DNA of 64,000 nucleotides from assembly GCA_944321125.1 (NCBI GenBank), contig CALUKD010000007.1, positions 1 through 64,000 on the forward strand, written 5' to 3'. The position numbers and the translations under genes were made by a program. Source of the DNA: Candidatus Butyricimonas faecavium. Its GTDB lineage: Bacteria; Bacteroidota; Bacteroidia; Bacteroidales; Marinifilaceae. The notes beneath the pieces are model-generated. The model had not been told where the DNA came from and made no database searches. It was given only the letters and a program-made list of their open reading frames with translations. Each line of letters opens with the position of its first letter. The first letter of the stretch is position 1. Below, in pieces: positions 27,057-36,772 of the stretch.

Positions 27057-28835
27057 ATGGTAAGATTCATTTTAGTGTTCTTGTTGCTGGGTTTGACTGG
27101 TTATGTCAAGGCGCAGGAAGTCAAGATAGAGAAATCGACAGAGAAGATTGTATATCGGGGGAAGTCCTATTATCTCCATACGGTGAAAGCCAAGGAAACG
27201 CTTTTTTCCATATGTAAGGCTTATGGAGTCTCTGTGGATGAAGTGAAAACATTAAATGATAAGAAAGAGAATGCTCTTTCAATCGGGGAGGTGTTGAGAA
27301 TTCCTGTGGTGGAACCATTTAAATCTATTGATGATAAGTTTTATTATCACCGGATGAAACCGAAAGAGACGTTATATTCTCTTTCCCGAAAGTTTAATAT
27401 TAAGATGAAACGGATTTTGAAAGATAATCCGGAATACGATGTGAGTCGACCGATTGCAGAAGGTGCTGTTGTAAAATTGGCATTGAGGCAGATTGATCGG
27501 ACTGTGTTGGAGGCTGAATTGCGTTGGGAAAAACGTCAGGCGCAAGAAATTCAACAGGCTCAACGTGAAGAGATGGAAAAGCATGAGGGGAGTCATCCGA
27601 ATACTTTCCCGCCTGCCCGTGATTCTTTGGAAGGAATGGTGCAGCAGGTGGTGGGCGATACGATGTTTATAGTTCCTGATATTGTTCATGAGCTTCACCG
27701 TGTGAAGGTCGCTCTTATGTTACCTTTGTACGTAAAGGAGAATAAGTTACCCTTATCCGAGGAGGAGATTCCAGTAGACACGTTAGGGGTAAATATACGG
27801 AATGAACGTTGGCGTTTATCCTCTCGTACAGAACCTTTCTTGCAATTTTATCAGGGAGTGTTGATGGCCGTGGATAGTTTAAAACGTCTGGGATACACAA
27901 TCGATTTGTATGTTTATGACACGGAACGTGATCCCAATACCGTGCAGCGTTTGGTAGGGGAATTGAATTTGTTATCTCCGGATTTAATTATTGGTCCCGT
28001 GTACCCGGACACGTATAAGGCGGTTGCCGAACAATTAGGAAACCGAACGATTCCGATGATTTTTCCGCTTTCTTCGCGAGGAGGTGATCTGGTTCGTTTC
28101 CCGAATTTCGTGCAGTTGAATACGTCTATGGTTTCTTTGGTAGAAGAGATGGCGGACTGGATTGTTGCGAATAGTGCGCAGGCTCATCTGATAAATATTA
28201 TTCCAGACGGGGGGGCTCGCTCTGGGGACGAGAAGCGTTTGACGGATCTGGTACAGACTCGTTTACAGGTAAATGGGATGGATAATATGACAAGTTGTCA
28301 ATGGCAACCTCAAATGAATTTAGATTCATTACGCAAGATTATGAGACCGGGAGTGGAAAATATTATTTTGTTTCCAACTATAAATGAAGCGGCGGCTAGC
28401 CGGACGTTGCCTGTGTTGTCTGCATTGGCAGATCAGTTCCAGATCACGGTAATCGGTTTCCACGATTGGCTGAAGTTTACTTCGATTGATGAGGAGGTCT
28501 TGTTTAAGTTGAATGTGAAGATGATGACGAATGGTTACGTGGATTATCAAGGAGATGTGGCCAAGGAGTTTTCTGCGAAACATCGGGATTATTTTTATTC
28601 GGAACCGAGTAATGTTGTAAACCGGGCGTTTGATATTGTTATGTGTTTTGTTCCCTTGGTCGATGTGGAACGAGGGAATGCCTTGAATGTATTACGAACG
28701 AAGGATATAAGCGGGACATTTACCCGTTTTCAATTCCATTCTGTAAGTGGATTTGGAGGATTGGAAAATCGTGGATTATACTTAATTAACTATAGTCGGA
28801 ATTTTGAGATTATTGTAAAACCGGTAATCAAGTAA
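27057..28835 (+). CDS. LysM-repeat protein with periplasmic binding-protein-like domain
   Basis: A 592-residue exported protein with a signal peptide (MVRFILVFLLLGLTGYVKAQ). Two LysM domains follow (YYLHTVKAKETLFSICKAYGV and FYYHRMKPKETLYSLSRKFNI), then a charged linker and a large domain (about 215-590) resembling amino-acid ABC substrate-binding proteins (KVALMLPLYVKEN, DLIIGPVYPDTYKAVAEQL, HDWLKFTSIDEE). LysM anchors to peptidoglycan; no transporter genes are adjacent, so a sensory or structural role in cell-wall metabolism is likelier than uptake. ATG 27057 is preferred over a GTG at 27048, 9 nt upstream. Confidence 0.85.
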   Translation: MVRFILVFLLLGLTGYVKAQEVKIEKSTEKIVYRGKSYYLHTVKAKETLFSICKAYGVSVDEVKTLNDKKENALSIGEVLRIPVVEPFKSIDDKFYYHRMKPKETLYSLSRKFNIKMKRILKDNPEYDVSRPIAEGAVVKLALRQIDRTVLEAELRWEKRQAQEIQQAQREEMEKHEGSHPNTFPPARDSLEGMVQQVVGDTMFIVPDIVHELHRVKVALMLPLYVKENKLPLSEEEIPVDTLGVNIRNERWRLSSRTEPFLQFYQGVLMAVDSLKRLGYTIDLYVYDTERDPNTVQRLVGELNLLSPDLIIGPVYPDTYKAVAEQLGNRTIPMIFPLSSRGGDLVRFPNFVQLNTSMVSLVEEMADWIVANSAQAHLINIIPDGGARSGDEKRLTDLVQTRLQVNGMDNMTSCQWQPQMNLDSLRKIMRPGVENIILFPTINEAAASRTLPVLSALADQFQITVIGFHDWLKFTSIDEEVLFKLNVKMMTNGYVDYQGDVAKEFSAKHRDYFYSEPSNVVNRAFDIVMCFVPLVDVERGNALNVLRTKDISGTFTRFQFHSVSGFGGLENRGLYLINYSRNFEIIVKPVIK

Positions 28836-29062
28836 TTCTAATTCTTTTATAGTGATTGCATAAAAAGACTGTAACGATACGGTTTTATTTTGTGTAGCTT
28901 AGAATGAATTAATTTTGATGATTTACAGGTAACCTTGGATTGGGTATTGTCGTTGTCCCGCATAATTACCACTATTACATTTTGGATAGAATGAAAATTG
29001 GGGAGTACGGCATTTTTTTTGATATAATTAATAGGAATTGGAATTTACTAAATTAACCTGTT

Positions 29063-31246
29063 ATGACAGAAGCTACGACACACATTACTATACAACAAAA
29101 ATATAGATCTTTATTAAAGTCATGTAAGAATTTGATTTCAGCCGAGGATATTCGTCTCGTGCGAAAAGCTTTCGACACGGCAATGAGTAGCGAGGCAAAT
29201 TCACAAGCGGTTACCGAGAAAGATATTCATCGGTTACTGGATACCGGATTAATTATCACGTCAGAGATTGGGTTAGGGAGAACTTCTATTATTTGTTTGA
29301 TGTTGCACCGGGCAATAGAGTCTGGAATGTTGAAATTGGAACAAGTAAAAACGACGTTTGGTGAAAAGGTAGTCCAGATATTAGCCGGTTTACGGGATAT
29401 AAGCCATATTTACGCTACTCACCGGGTGGTGGATTCCGAAAACTTCAGAAAATTATTATTGAGTTTTGCCGAGGATGTACGGGTACAGTTGATTTTTCTG
29501 GCGGAGAAATTGTATGATTTACGACATGCAGAAAGTCTACCTCCGGAACAACAACGGGAGTTGGTGAGGGAGACCAGTTATATTTACATCCCTTTTGCCC
29601 ATCGTTTAGGTTTGTATAATATTAAATCAGAGATGGAGGACCTAGCTTTGCGTTATGGGGAACCGGAGGTGTACAAGGAGATTTCTTTAAAGTTGGAGGG
29701 GACTCGTGAGGCTCGAGAAAAATATATCAATGAGTTTATTGCTCCTATCGTGGACGAATTTAATAACCGGGGTATTAAGTTCAAGGTGAAATGGCGTACC
29801 AAAACGATTGCTTCGATCTTGAATAAGATGCGGAAGAAGCAGGTAGAATTTGAAGAAATTTATGACATATTTGCGGTTCGTTTTATATTAGATAGCAGGG
29901 GGGCGGAAGAGAAGGCCGATTGTTGGAGAGCTTATTCGATCGTAGCCGATAAATATACGCCTAATCCGCAGCGATTACGGGATTGGATTTCAGTACCTAA
30001 ATCCAACGGTTATGAATCATTGCAGACTACCGTTCTCGGACCTAACAATCGATGGGTGGAGGTGCAGATTCGTACGGAACGGATGGATGAGATTGCTGAA
30101 AAGGGGTTTGCGGCTCACTGGAAGTATAAAGGGGGAACGGCGGACAAAGTAATCGAGGAGTGGCTGACAGAGTTACGAGAGATATTGGAGAGTTCGGAAG
30201 TCGGAGCCGTGGATATGCTCGATGATATTAAAATTAATCTACAAGATAAGGAGGTACATGTGTTTACTCCGGCGGGAGATTTGAAGACTTTACCGGCAGG
30301 AGCAACGTTACTTGACTTTGCTTATGCCATCCATACAGCGGTGGGGGCTCATTGTGTTGGAGGAAAAGTAAATCAACGTAACGAGACGTTGCGTTACGTG
30401 TTGAAGAACGGAGATCAGGTATCTATCCTGACCTCAAATAATCAACAACCGAATGCCGACTGGCTGAATATAGCCACGACTTCAAAGGCTCGTAATAAGA
30501 TCCGTCAGTTTCTTACAGAAGATTCGCGGGCACAGGCTACACTGGGTAAGGAGATGTTGGCTCGTCGGTTTAAGAATTGGAAGTTAGAGTTGACAGACGA
30601 GGTGATTCATCGTTTGCAACAACATTATAAATATAAGTTTGCGATTGATCTTTATCAAGCGATTGCCGAGGAAAAGTTGGATATGGCGGAGATCAAGGAG
30701 TTTATTACTCGCCCGAAGGAGGAGGAACGTACGATTACCACCCCTAGGGAAGAAGTGCAGGTTACTCCGTCCCGCCCGATTAGTGAAGACGTGTTGTTGA
30801 TCGACCGGAACGTGGATAACGTGGTGTATAAGTTTGCCCGTTGCTGTAACCCGGTATTCGGGGATGATATTTTGGGATTCGTTTCTATTGGAGAGGGGAT
30901 TAAGATTCATCGGACCCAGTGTAAAAACGCTCTTGATTTACAACGTCGGTACCCGTACAGAATAGTGCAGGCTGCTTGGACTAATGCCGGAACAACTTCT
31001 TATCAGACGATATTGAGTATAGTGGGACGTGAAGATGCAGGTATGGTGACCAAGATTACTGAGGTGATAGCGAAGGATCCGAAGATCACGTTACGGGGGT
31101 TGTCCATTAATTCGAGCGAGGGGGTGTTTGATGGGCAGATTACTGTGTTGGTTAGTGATACGGAACATTTGTCGCAACTGATTTCCCGGTTGAAACGTAT
31201 ACAGGGTGTTATACGAGTATATCGTCATGATTCTGTAAAAGAGTAA
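29063..31246 (+). CDS. RelA/SpoT-family (p)ppGpp synthetase with degenerate hydrolase domain
   Basis: A 727-residue stringent-response protein. The HD hydrolase region (55-155) is broken: the HD pair is H82-R83, the ED pair reads Glu86-Ser87, and the NxxxR helix reads LAEKLYDLRHAE. The synthetase domain (230-350) is intact in outline: YDIFAVRFIL, RLRDWISVPKSNGYESLQTTV and EVQIRTERMDEIAEKGFAAHWKYK. A TGS domain (about 395-455), a zinc-finger-like region (RCCNP near 593) and an ACT domain (about 645-725) follow. It should make but not degrade (p)ppGpp, so a second SpoT-like enzyme is expected elsewhere. There is no recognisable promoter in the 227-nt gap upstream. Confidence 0.9.
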   Translation: MTEATTHITIQQKYRSLLKSCKNLISAEDIRLVRKAFDTAMSSEANSQAVTEKDIHRLLDTGLIITSEIGLGRTSIICLMLHRAIESGMLKLEQVKTTFGEKVVQILAGLRDISHIYATHRVVDSENFRKLLLSFAEDVRVQLIFLAEKLYDLRHAESLPPEQQRELVRETSYIYIPFAHRLGLYNIKSEMEDLALRYGEPEVYKEISLKLEGTREAREKYINEFIAPIVDEFNNRGIKFKVKWRTKTIASILNKMRKKQVEFEEIYDIFAVRFILDSRGAEEKADCWRAYSIVADKYTPNPQRLRDWISVPKSNGYESLQTTVLGPNNRWVEVQIRTERMDEIAEKGFAAHWKYKGGTADKVIEEWLTELREILESSEVGAVDMLDDIKINLQDKEVHVFTPAGDLKTLPAGATLLDFAYAIHTAVGAHCVGGKVNQRNETLRYVLKNGDQVSILTSNNQQPNADWLNIATTSKARNKIRQFLTEDSRAQATLGKEMLARRFKNWKLELTDEVIHRLQQHYKYKFAIDLYQAIAEEKLDMAEIKEFITRPKEEERTITTPREEVQVTPSRPISEDVLLIDRNVDNVVYKFARCCNPVFGDDILGFVSIGEGIKIHRTQCKNALDLQRRYPYRIVQAAWTNAGTTSYQTILSIVGREDAGMVTKITEVIAKDPKITLRGLSINSSEGVFDGQITVLVSDTEHLSQLISRLKRIQGVIRVYRHDSVKE

Positions 31247-31264
31247 TTTTATTTTGATTTTTTC

Positions 31265-31272
31265 TATATTTG
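31265..31272 (+). promoter_or_regulatory. Promoter -7 element (TATATTTG) of the ECF sigma gene
   Basis: An exact TAnnTTTG match lies 38 nt before the sigma factor start codon. A TTTG at 31253-31256 is too close to act as the -33 element. Confidence 0.55.
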
Positions 31273-31309
31273 CATAGTTCTAAATGATTGGTTAACACGT
31301 GATAGTAAT

Positions 31310-31873
31310 ATGTCGAAACAGGATGAGGTAAAGTGGTTGCAGGGATTAAAGGTTGGGGATGACCGGGCCTTTAAAGTTCTGTTTGAAAAATATTATGCCT
31401 CACTCTGTGCATTTGCCACTAATTTCGTGAATGATCCAGACGTGGCGGAAGATATTGTACAGGAGATATTTTTCAAATTATATACGGATAAACCGACTTT
31501 TGATGTTGTAGTGGCCTTGAAATCTTATTTGTATCTGGTTACCAAGAATCAATGTCTGAATTATTTGAAACATGCCCGAATTGAGCAGGAGTATATGTCT
31601 TTCTTGAAGGAACGGGAAACAACGACATTCTTTTTTAACCAGATTGTGGAGCAAGAGTTATTAGCTTTATTGTCGGAGGCTATACAGGATTTGCCGGAGC
31701 AGACGGGACAAGTATTTCAATTGGTGATGGAAGGTTTCGATAATGCTGAGATTGCGGAGAAACTGAATCTCTCCATAGATTCGGTAAAGTCACATAAAAA
31801 GCGTGGGAAACAATTATTGAAGAGCCGGTTAGGAGATATAACGGCAATCATTTTATTTCTGTCGAATTGTTAA
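31310..31873 (+). CDS. ECF sigma factor (FecI-like)
   Basis: A 187-residue sigma-70 family factor with region 2 (KYYASLCAFATNFVNDPDVAEDIVQEIFFKLY, about 27-58, the -10-recognition helices) and region 4 (LPEQTGQVFQLVMEGFDNAEIAEKLNLSIDSVKSHKKRGKQLLK, about 125-170). It would direct RNA polymerase to the susC-like locus when its FecR partner signals. The FecR gene is directly downstream, but an intrinsic terminator lies between them (31883-31910), so sigma is probably made in excess over anti-sigma unless readthrough or a second promoter supplies FecR. Confidence 0.93.
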   Translation: MSKQDEVKWLQGLKVGDDRAFKVLFEKYYASLCAFATNFVNDPDVAEDIVQEIFFKLYTDKPTFDVVVALKSYLYLVTKNQCLNYLKHARIEQEYMSFLKERETTTFFFNQIVEQELLALLSEAIQDLPEQTGQVFQLVMEGFDNAEIAEKLNLSIDSVKSHKKRGKQLLKSRLGDITAIILFLSNC

Positions 31874-31882
31874 ATTTGTAAG

Positions 31883-31910
31883 AAAGTGTCATTCAAGTGA
31901 CACTTTTTTT
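31883..31910 (+). terminator. Intrinsic terminator between sigma factor and fecR
   Basis: A 9-bp stem, AAAGTGTCA (31883-31891) with TGACACTTT (31898-31906), has a 6-nt loop and seven T (31904-31910). It overlaps an apparent upstream GTG start at 31897 of the FecR frame, which shows that the FecR start must be further downstream. Confidence 0.85.
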
Positions 31911-31947
31911 ATACTTGATTGTTTTTTGGGTTGTAAAAGAAATTAAT

Positions 31948-33114
31948 ATGAAAGAAGCATTTGAAATAGCACGGATTATTCAGAAGAGTTTGAAAGGGGA
32001 ACTTTCTGAAGCAGAGGAAAGACAATTATCCGATTGGAGAAAAGTTTCCGAGGAGAATGAACGTGCTTTTCAACGTATGATTTCAGAGGATTTTTACACA
32101 GTTGGGATGGAGAAGTTGGAAACGTATGATTACCGGGTGGCCTACGGACGTTTCTTGCAAAGAAAATACCAACAACGTCGTAAAAGGAGATTTTTGATAA
32201 ATATGGCTCGGGTAGCTGCAGTTGCGTTACCATTTATAATTGCTCTCGTTCTTTACATCGGATTGAATCGAGAAAAAGAACAAACACTACGTCCTTCTTT
32301 GGCTACAAATATCCTTCCGGGGACGAGTAAGGCCGTGTTGACACTGGCAAACGGGCAAATGATTCCTTTGGGTGAGGAAGCAGCGGATAGCACGATTATT
32401 ACAGATGGAACACAGATTAACGCTTCGGGGTCTGGGGTGACATACGCTAGTAATGGAGAAAGTGGATCGATCGTTTATAATAAATTGGAAATACCTCGCG
32501 GAGGAGAGTTTTGTTTGACACTTTCGGATGGAACAAAGGTGTGGTTAAACTCGGAAACTTCTATCCAGTATCCGGTGGCCTTCGGAGCAAAGGAACGACG
32601 GGTTTTCGTGCAGGGAGAGGCCTATTTTGAAGTGGCAAAGGATGTGAAGAAACCTTTTACCGTACAGTTCATGAGTTCGTCGGTAACGGTGTTAGGAACT
32701 TCTTTTAATATCCGAGCCTACCCGGAGGAAAAACAGTCACAAACTACTCTTGCAGAAGGATCTGTGAGGATTTATAGTCCTGGTAGTTCAATGTTATTGA
32801 AACCGGGAGAGCAGGCAGAGGTGAATGTGTTATCGGGTGAAATGGTGAAGAAGGAGGTTGAAGTAAAAAGTTTTACGAGTTGGAAAGACGGGCGTTTCGT
32901 ATTTGAACAACAACCGTTGGAAGATATAATGAGGACATTGGAACGATGGTACGATATTCGTGTGATATTCCGTGATGAGGGGGCGAAGCGAATTTCTCTA
33001 TCGGGGAATTTGAAACGATATGGTGATTTCTCCCAAGTAATGAAAATGTTACAGATGACGGGAGATGTGCGATTTGAATTATATGGAAATGATGTATATA
33101 TAACTACAGAGTGA
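31948..33114 (+). CDS. FecR-type anti-sigma factor
   Basis: A 388-residue inner-membrane regulator. Residues 1-75 form the cytoplasmic sigma-binding part, a membrane segment follows (about 83-105, VAAVALPFIIALVLYIGL), then the periplasmic FecR domain (about 170-270, LEIPRGGEFCLTLSDGTKVWLNSETSIQYP) and a C-terminal SusC/STN-contacting domain (about 315-388). ATG 31948 is chosen because the frame runs on to a GTG at 31897 that lies inside the terminator and would add a non-native hydrophobic stretch. It relays the state of the STN-bearing SusC protein to the ECF sigma factor. Confidence 0.92.
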   Translation: MKEAFEIARIIQKSLKGELSEAEERQLSDWRKVSEENERAFQRMISEDFYTVGMEKLETYDYRVAYGRFLQRKYQQRRKRRFLINMARVAAVALPFIIALVLYIGLNREKEQTLRPSLATNILPGTSKAVLTLANGQMIPLGEEAADSTIITDGTQINASGSGVTYASNGESGSIVYNKLEIPRGGEFCLTLSDGTKVWLNSETSIQYPVAFGAKERRVFVQGEAYFEVAKDVKKPFTVQFMSSSVTVLGTSFNIRAYPEEKQSQTTLAEGSVRIYSPGSSMLLKPGEQAEVNVLSGEMVKKEVEVKSFTSWKDGRFVFEQQPLEDIMRTLERWYDIRVIFRDEGAKRISLSGNLKRYGDFSQVMKMLQMTGDVRFELYGNDVYITTE

Positions 33115-33115
33115 A

Positions 33116-33136
33116 CCCCTTGATGGCCACAAGGGG
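33116..33136 (+). promoter_or_regulatory. Hairpin in the fecR-susC gap
   Basis: A 7-bp stem CCCCTTG/CAAGGGG with a 7-nt loop begins right after the fecR stop and lies 40 nt before the SusC start. There is no T-run. It may be an mRNA stability or processing element that sets the ratio of FecR to SusC. Confidence 0.45.
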
Positions 33137-33176
33137 AGGCAAGTGTATAAAACTAACTAAATTAATTAATTACATT

Positions 33177-36100
33177 ATGGAGAAGAACCGAAATAAGTCT
33201 CTTCTGGGAGATTTATGGCTAATAAAAAACCGATTAATGATGAGAATGACGATTGTTTTATTATTGTTTTCGTCATTCACGGCAGTGGCTCAGAATGTCA
33301 CTGTGAAAATGAAAAATAGTTCATTTATTCAAGTTGCTAAAGAAATTCAAAAGCAAACGGAGTTAACTTTTTTGTACAATGATGCAAAAGTGGGTAATAT
33401 TACGGGATTGAATCCTGATTTCACAAATGCAGATGTAAAAGTCGTTTTGGAATATTGTTTAAGGAATTCAGGACTTACGTTTTCGATCGTGGATAACACG
33501 GTGGTGGTTAGTCCTGTGAAATCAACTAATCAACAAAAAGAGAATAAGCTTACGGTGGCAGGTAAGATCACGGACCAACAAGGACAGCCTCTTCCGGGAG
33601 TGAATATTATTATTAAGGGAACCACGATTGGATTCGTGTCTGACGTGGATGGAAAATTTACGGCAATTTGTTCGCGGGGTGATTCCTTGCTTTTCTCGAT
33701 GATTGGTTTCGAAATGCAGACGGTGGCAATTAATAGTGATTCCCCTTTAAACATTAAAATGAAGGAGGCTACGGAAGCGTTGGATGAGGTTGTTGTTGTT
33801 TCAACGGGTTATACCCGTCTGCCGAAGGAACGTGCTACGGGATCATTTAGTGTTGTTACAGCTAAAGAATTAGCAAAGCGTCCTAGCCCGAACATTATGA
33901 ATCGTTTGGAAGGTGTTGTTCCAGGGGTTTATGTGGATGTTAAGAATTCGGATATGACTTTTTTGTATGGGTCTAACCGAACAGATGGACAATTGGAGGA
34001 ACAAAATAATATTTCAATGAACATTCGTGGAAGGAGTAGTTTTACCGATGCGATGAGCCGTCCCTTATTGGTTATTGATGGATTTCCTACGGATTTGGAA
34101 ATGAAAAACTTGAATCCAAATGACGTGGAGTCAATTACTTTTTTGAAAGATGCAGCAGCAGCTTCTATTTGGGGGGCTCGTGCTGCTAATGGGGTAATTG
34201 TTATTGAAACAAAAAAAGGAAAGAAAGGGAAACGGGGTACAACGGTAAATTTTGGTATGAATGTTATGACTTCTGGTTCTCCACGTTTTAATACTTTACC
34301 AATCATGAATTCTGCGGAGATGATAGATTATGAACGGGAGATGGTTGAGAAAGGATATATTACTCGTCCTACCTATGCATCAGCTTATACGTTCGAGATA
34401 TCACAGGCTGCCAAAATCTTACTGGATGCGAAAGATGGGATTATAACTCAAGCAGAGGCAGATACCAAATTGGGTGAATTAGCAGAACGAGAAGCATATC
34501 GGGATGTAAAAAAATATATGTTACAACCTTCTTTTTCTCAACAATATAATTTATCATTTAGTGGAGCTTCAGACGATATGAACTATTTTTTGTCTGCTTC
34601 ATATGCTAACGAGCAATCCAACACCAAAGGGGAACAAGGAGATCGTTTTACCTTAACTTCAAATTTGAATTTCAAAATCATGAATTGGGCAACGTTGAGT
34701 ACGAGCATACGGGCTTCATTGATTGATATAAAAAACAATGGTATGGGATTATCCGTTATTCAAGCTACCTCAACAGTGCTTCCTTTTTTACCTTATGATC
34801 AAATGGTGGATAGTGACGGGAATCGGGTAGATTATTATAGATATCTTAAGGATTTTGTAGATGAAAAAGAATCACAAGGATATAAAAATTGGAAATATAA
34901 TTATTTAGATGAATTGGATAATAAAGATGATCGGCGGAAAGAACAGGCCATAACAATGACTGTTGGATTGAATATTCCAATTCCGAGAGTGAAAGGGTTA
35001 ACTATAGACGGACAGTTCATGTATGAAAGAACAAATGCAAAAAACAGGACATATCAGAATGAGAATACATATGAATGGAGGGATATTTATAATACCGCAA
35101 CAATATATGATGCTACAACCGGAAAGTTAACTCATGCTTTGCCCGATGGAGGTTTATTAAATGTTGCTTACAATGATTCTCGGAATTATAGTGTGCGTGG
35201 CCAAATTAACTATGATAATACATTTGCAGAAATTCATCAAGTGTCTGCGTTAGCTGGTATTGAATTACGAGAAACGAGAAACTGGCAGAGTGGTGCAAAT
35301 TATTATGGGTATAATGAACAAACTTTGCAGGCGGGATCTCAATTGCAAAATCCTTACCCGACTGTTTGGGGATATACAACATCTTTGCGCGATAATAGTC
35401 CAGAAGTAGATTATCAACGTCGTTTCTTGTCATATTACGGAAATGTTTCTTATACCTTGATGGGAAAGTATGTTTTAACAGGAAGTGCACGTTATGATGA
35501 TTATAATAATTTTGGTGTTGATCGGAAATATAGAGCAACACCGATGTGGTCTACTGGGTTATCATGGCATATTGGCCGAGAAGATTTTATGCAAGATAAT
35601 GTAGGGTGGGTAAATCAATTAACATTCCGTGCAACTTTTGGTTACAATGGTAATATAGATCAGAATCAATATCCATTCACACAAATATCATTGACTTCAA
35701 GCAATGATGATTTTACTCAATTACCTTCGTCAAGTATTAATTTTGCTGCTAATCCTTCCGTTCGCTGGGAGAAAACGGGAGTATTGAATTTTGGCTTGGA
35801 CTTTGCTATATTAAGTCATCGGATTTCTGGTTCTCTAGAGTGGTACAATAAATATTCACGAGACTTATTTGCAGACTATACAATAAATCCGATATTTGGG
35901 GCAAATGCTTCAAATAATTATACGCTTTCCCGTAATGCAGCTAAGGTAAATGGTAAAGGATTGGATTTGTCGTTAACGGGGATTATTGTACAGAAAGATG
36001 ATTTCAATTACAGAATGAATTTGACCTATTCATATAACACAAATGAGGTAATTTCTTCTCCCTATGAAATGTCTCCCTCTTTTTATGCTAGTGGGGGTGG

Positions 36101-36761
36101 TAGTGGAAGAATGTTAGAGGGATATAATATGAATAATTTCTGGGCATATCGTTGGGCTGGTTTGGATGAAAATGGTGATTCTCAGGTATATAATGCCAAT
36201 GGCGAAATTGTAAAAGCAACGGAGAGTGTGACAAATGATGATTTGGTATATGTGGGTACATTGACACCTAAACATTTCGGAGGATTTTTTAATACGTTTA
36301 CTTATAAAGGTTTGTCTCTCTACGTGGGAATTACTTATAAATTGGGATATATTTTTCAAAAACCTACTATTTCTCAACAAGCAGGTGGACGGAATTCTTA
36401 TTATGAGATTAATGAGGACATGGCCAAACGTTGGAGAGAAGCGGGGGATGAAGCTATAACAAATGTTCCTCGTATTGGAACGAGTGCCAATAGTTTTGTA
36501 CGTTACCGGGGGGCAGACATCCATATAGAAAAAGGTGATCATATTCGTTTGAGAGAGGTGTCTTTAACTTATGAACTTCCTAACAAATGGTTAAATAAAT
36601 TGATGATTAATAGTGCTTCCATTGGGTTTAGTGCAACGAATTTAGGTTTGATATGGAAGAAGAATAATGCAGGTATTGATCCAGATTTTATTCCCAATAG
36701 TCGTAGTTTGACAATGTCTCCTACTCCATCGTATAATTTCTCGTTAAACCTTAATTTTTAA
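33177..36761 (+). CDS. SusC/RagA-family TonB-dependent transporter with STN domain
   Basis: A 1194-residue outer-membrane transporter. After the signal sequence (to about residue 40, SSFTAVAQ) come an STN signalling domain (about 41-110), a carboxypeptidase-like Ig fold (VAGKITDQQGQPLPGVNIIIKGTTIGFVSDVDGKFT), a plug domain (ATGSFSVVTAKELAKRP...NRLEGVVPGVYVD) and the barrel ending in YNFSLNLNF. The STN domain contacts FecR, giving trans-envelope signalling. The substrate is unknown; no glycosidase is nearby. ATG 33177 is preferred over the ATG at 33111, which overlaps the fecR stop and lies before the fecR-susC hairpin. Confidence 0.94.
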   Translation: MEKNRNKSLLGDLWLIKNRLMMRMTIVLLLFSSFTAVAQNVTVKMKNSSFIQVAKEIQKQTELTFLYNDAKVGNITGLNPDFTNADVKVVLEYCLRNSGLTFSIVDNTVVVSPVKSTNQQKENKLTVAGKITDQQGQPLPGVNIIIKGTTIGFVSDVDGKFTAICSRGDSLLFSMIGFEMQTVAINSDSPLNIKMKEATEALDEVVVVSTGYTRLPKERATGSFSVVTAKELAKRPSPNIMNRLEGVVPGVYVDVKNSDMTFLYGSNRTDGQLEEQNNISMNIRGRSSFTDAMSRPLLVIDGFPTDLEMKNLNPNDVESITFLKDAAAASIWGARAANGVIVIETKKGKKGKRGTTVNFGMNVMTSGSPRFNTLPIMNSAEMIDYEREMVEKGYITRPTYASAYTFEISQAAKILLDAKDGIITQAEADTKLGELAEREAYRDVKKYMLQPSFSQQYNLSFSGASDDMNYFLSASYANEQSNTKGEQGDRFTLTSNLNFKIMNWATLSTSIRASLIDIKNNGMGLSVIQATSTVLPFLPYDQMVDSDGNRVDYYRYLKDFVDEKESQGYKNWKYNYLDELDNKDDRRKEQAITMTVGLNIPIPRVKGLTIDGQFMYERTNAKNRTYQNENTYEWRDIYNTATIYDATTGKLTHALPDGGLLNVAYNDSRNYSVRGQINYDNTFAEIHQVSALAGIELRETRNWQSGANYYGYNEQTLQAGSQLQNPYPTVWGYTTSLRDNSPEVDYQRRFLSYYGNVSYTLMGKYVLTGSARYDDYNNFGVDRKYRATPMWSTGLSWHIGREDFMQDNVGWVNQLTFRATFGYNGNIDQNQYPFTQISLTSSNDDFTQLPSSSINFAANPSVRWEKTGVLNFGLDFAILSHRISGSLEWYNKYSRDLFADYTINPIFGANASNNYTLSRNAAKVNGKGLDLSLTGIIVQKDDFNYRMNLTYSYNTNEVISSPYEMSPSFYASGGGSGRMLEGYNMNNFWAYRWAGLDENGDSQVYNANGEIVKATESVTNDDLVYVGTLTPKHFGGFFNTFTYKGLSLYVGITYKLGYIFQKPTISQQAGGRNSYYEINEDMAKRWREAGDEAITNVPRIGTSANSFVRYRGADIHIEKGDHIRLREVSLTYELPNKWLNKLMINSASIGFSATNLGLIWKKNNAGIDPDFIPNSRSLTMSPTPSYNFSLNLNF

Positions 36762-36772
36762 ATATGGTTGAT

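Noticed and set aside
31897-31947. Upstream GTG extension of the FecR frame
   Set aside because: It begins inside the loop and right arm of the terminator and would add a hydrophobic stretch not seen in FecR proteins.
33111-33176. Upstream ATG extension of the SusC-like frame
   Set aside because: The ATG at 33111 overlaps the fecR stop and the extension spans the fecR-susC hairpin. The signal sequence region fits a start at 33177.
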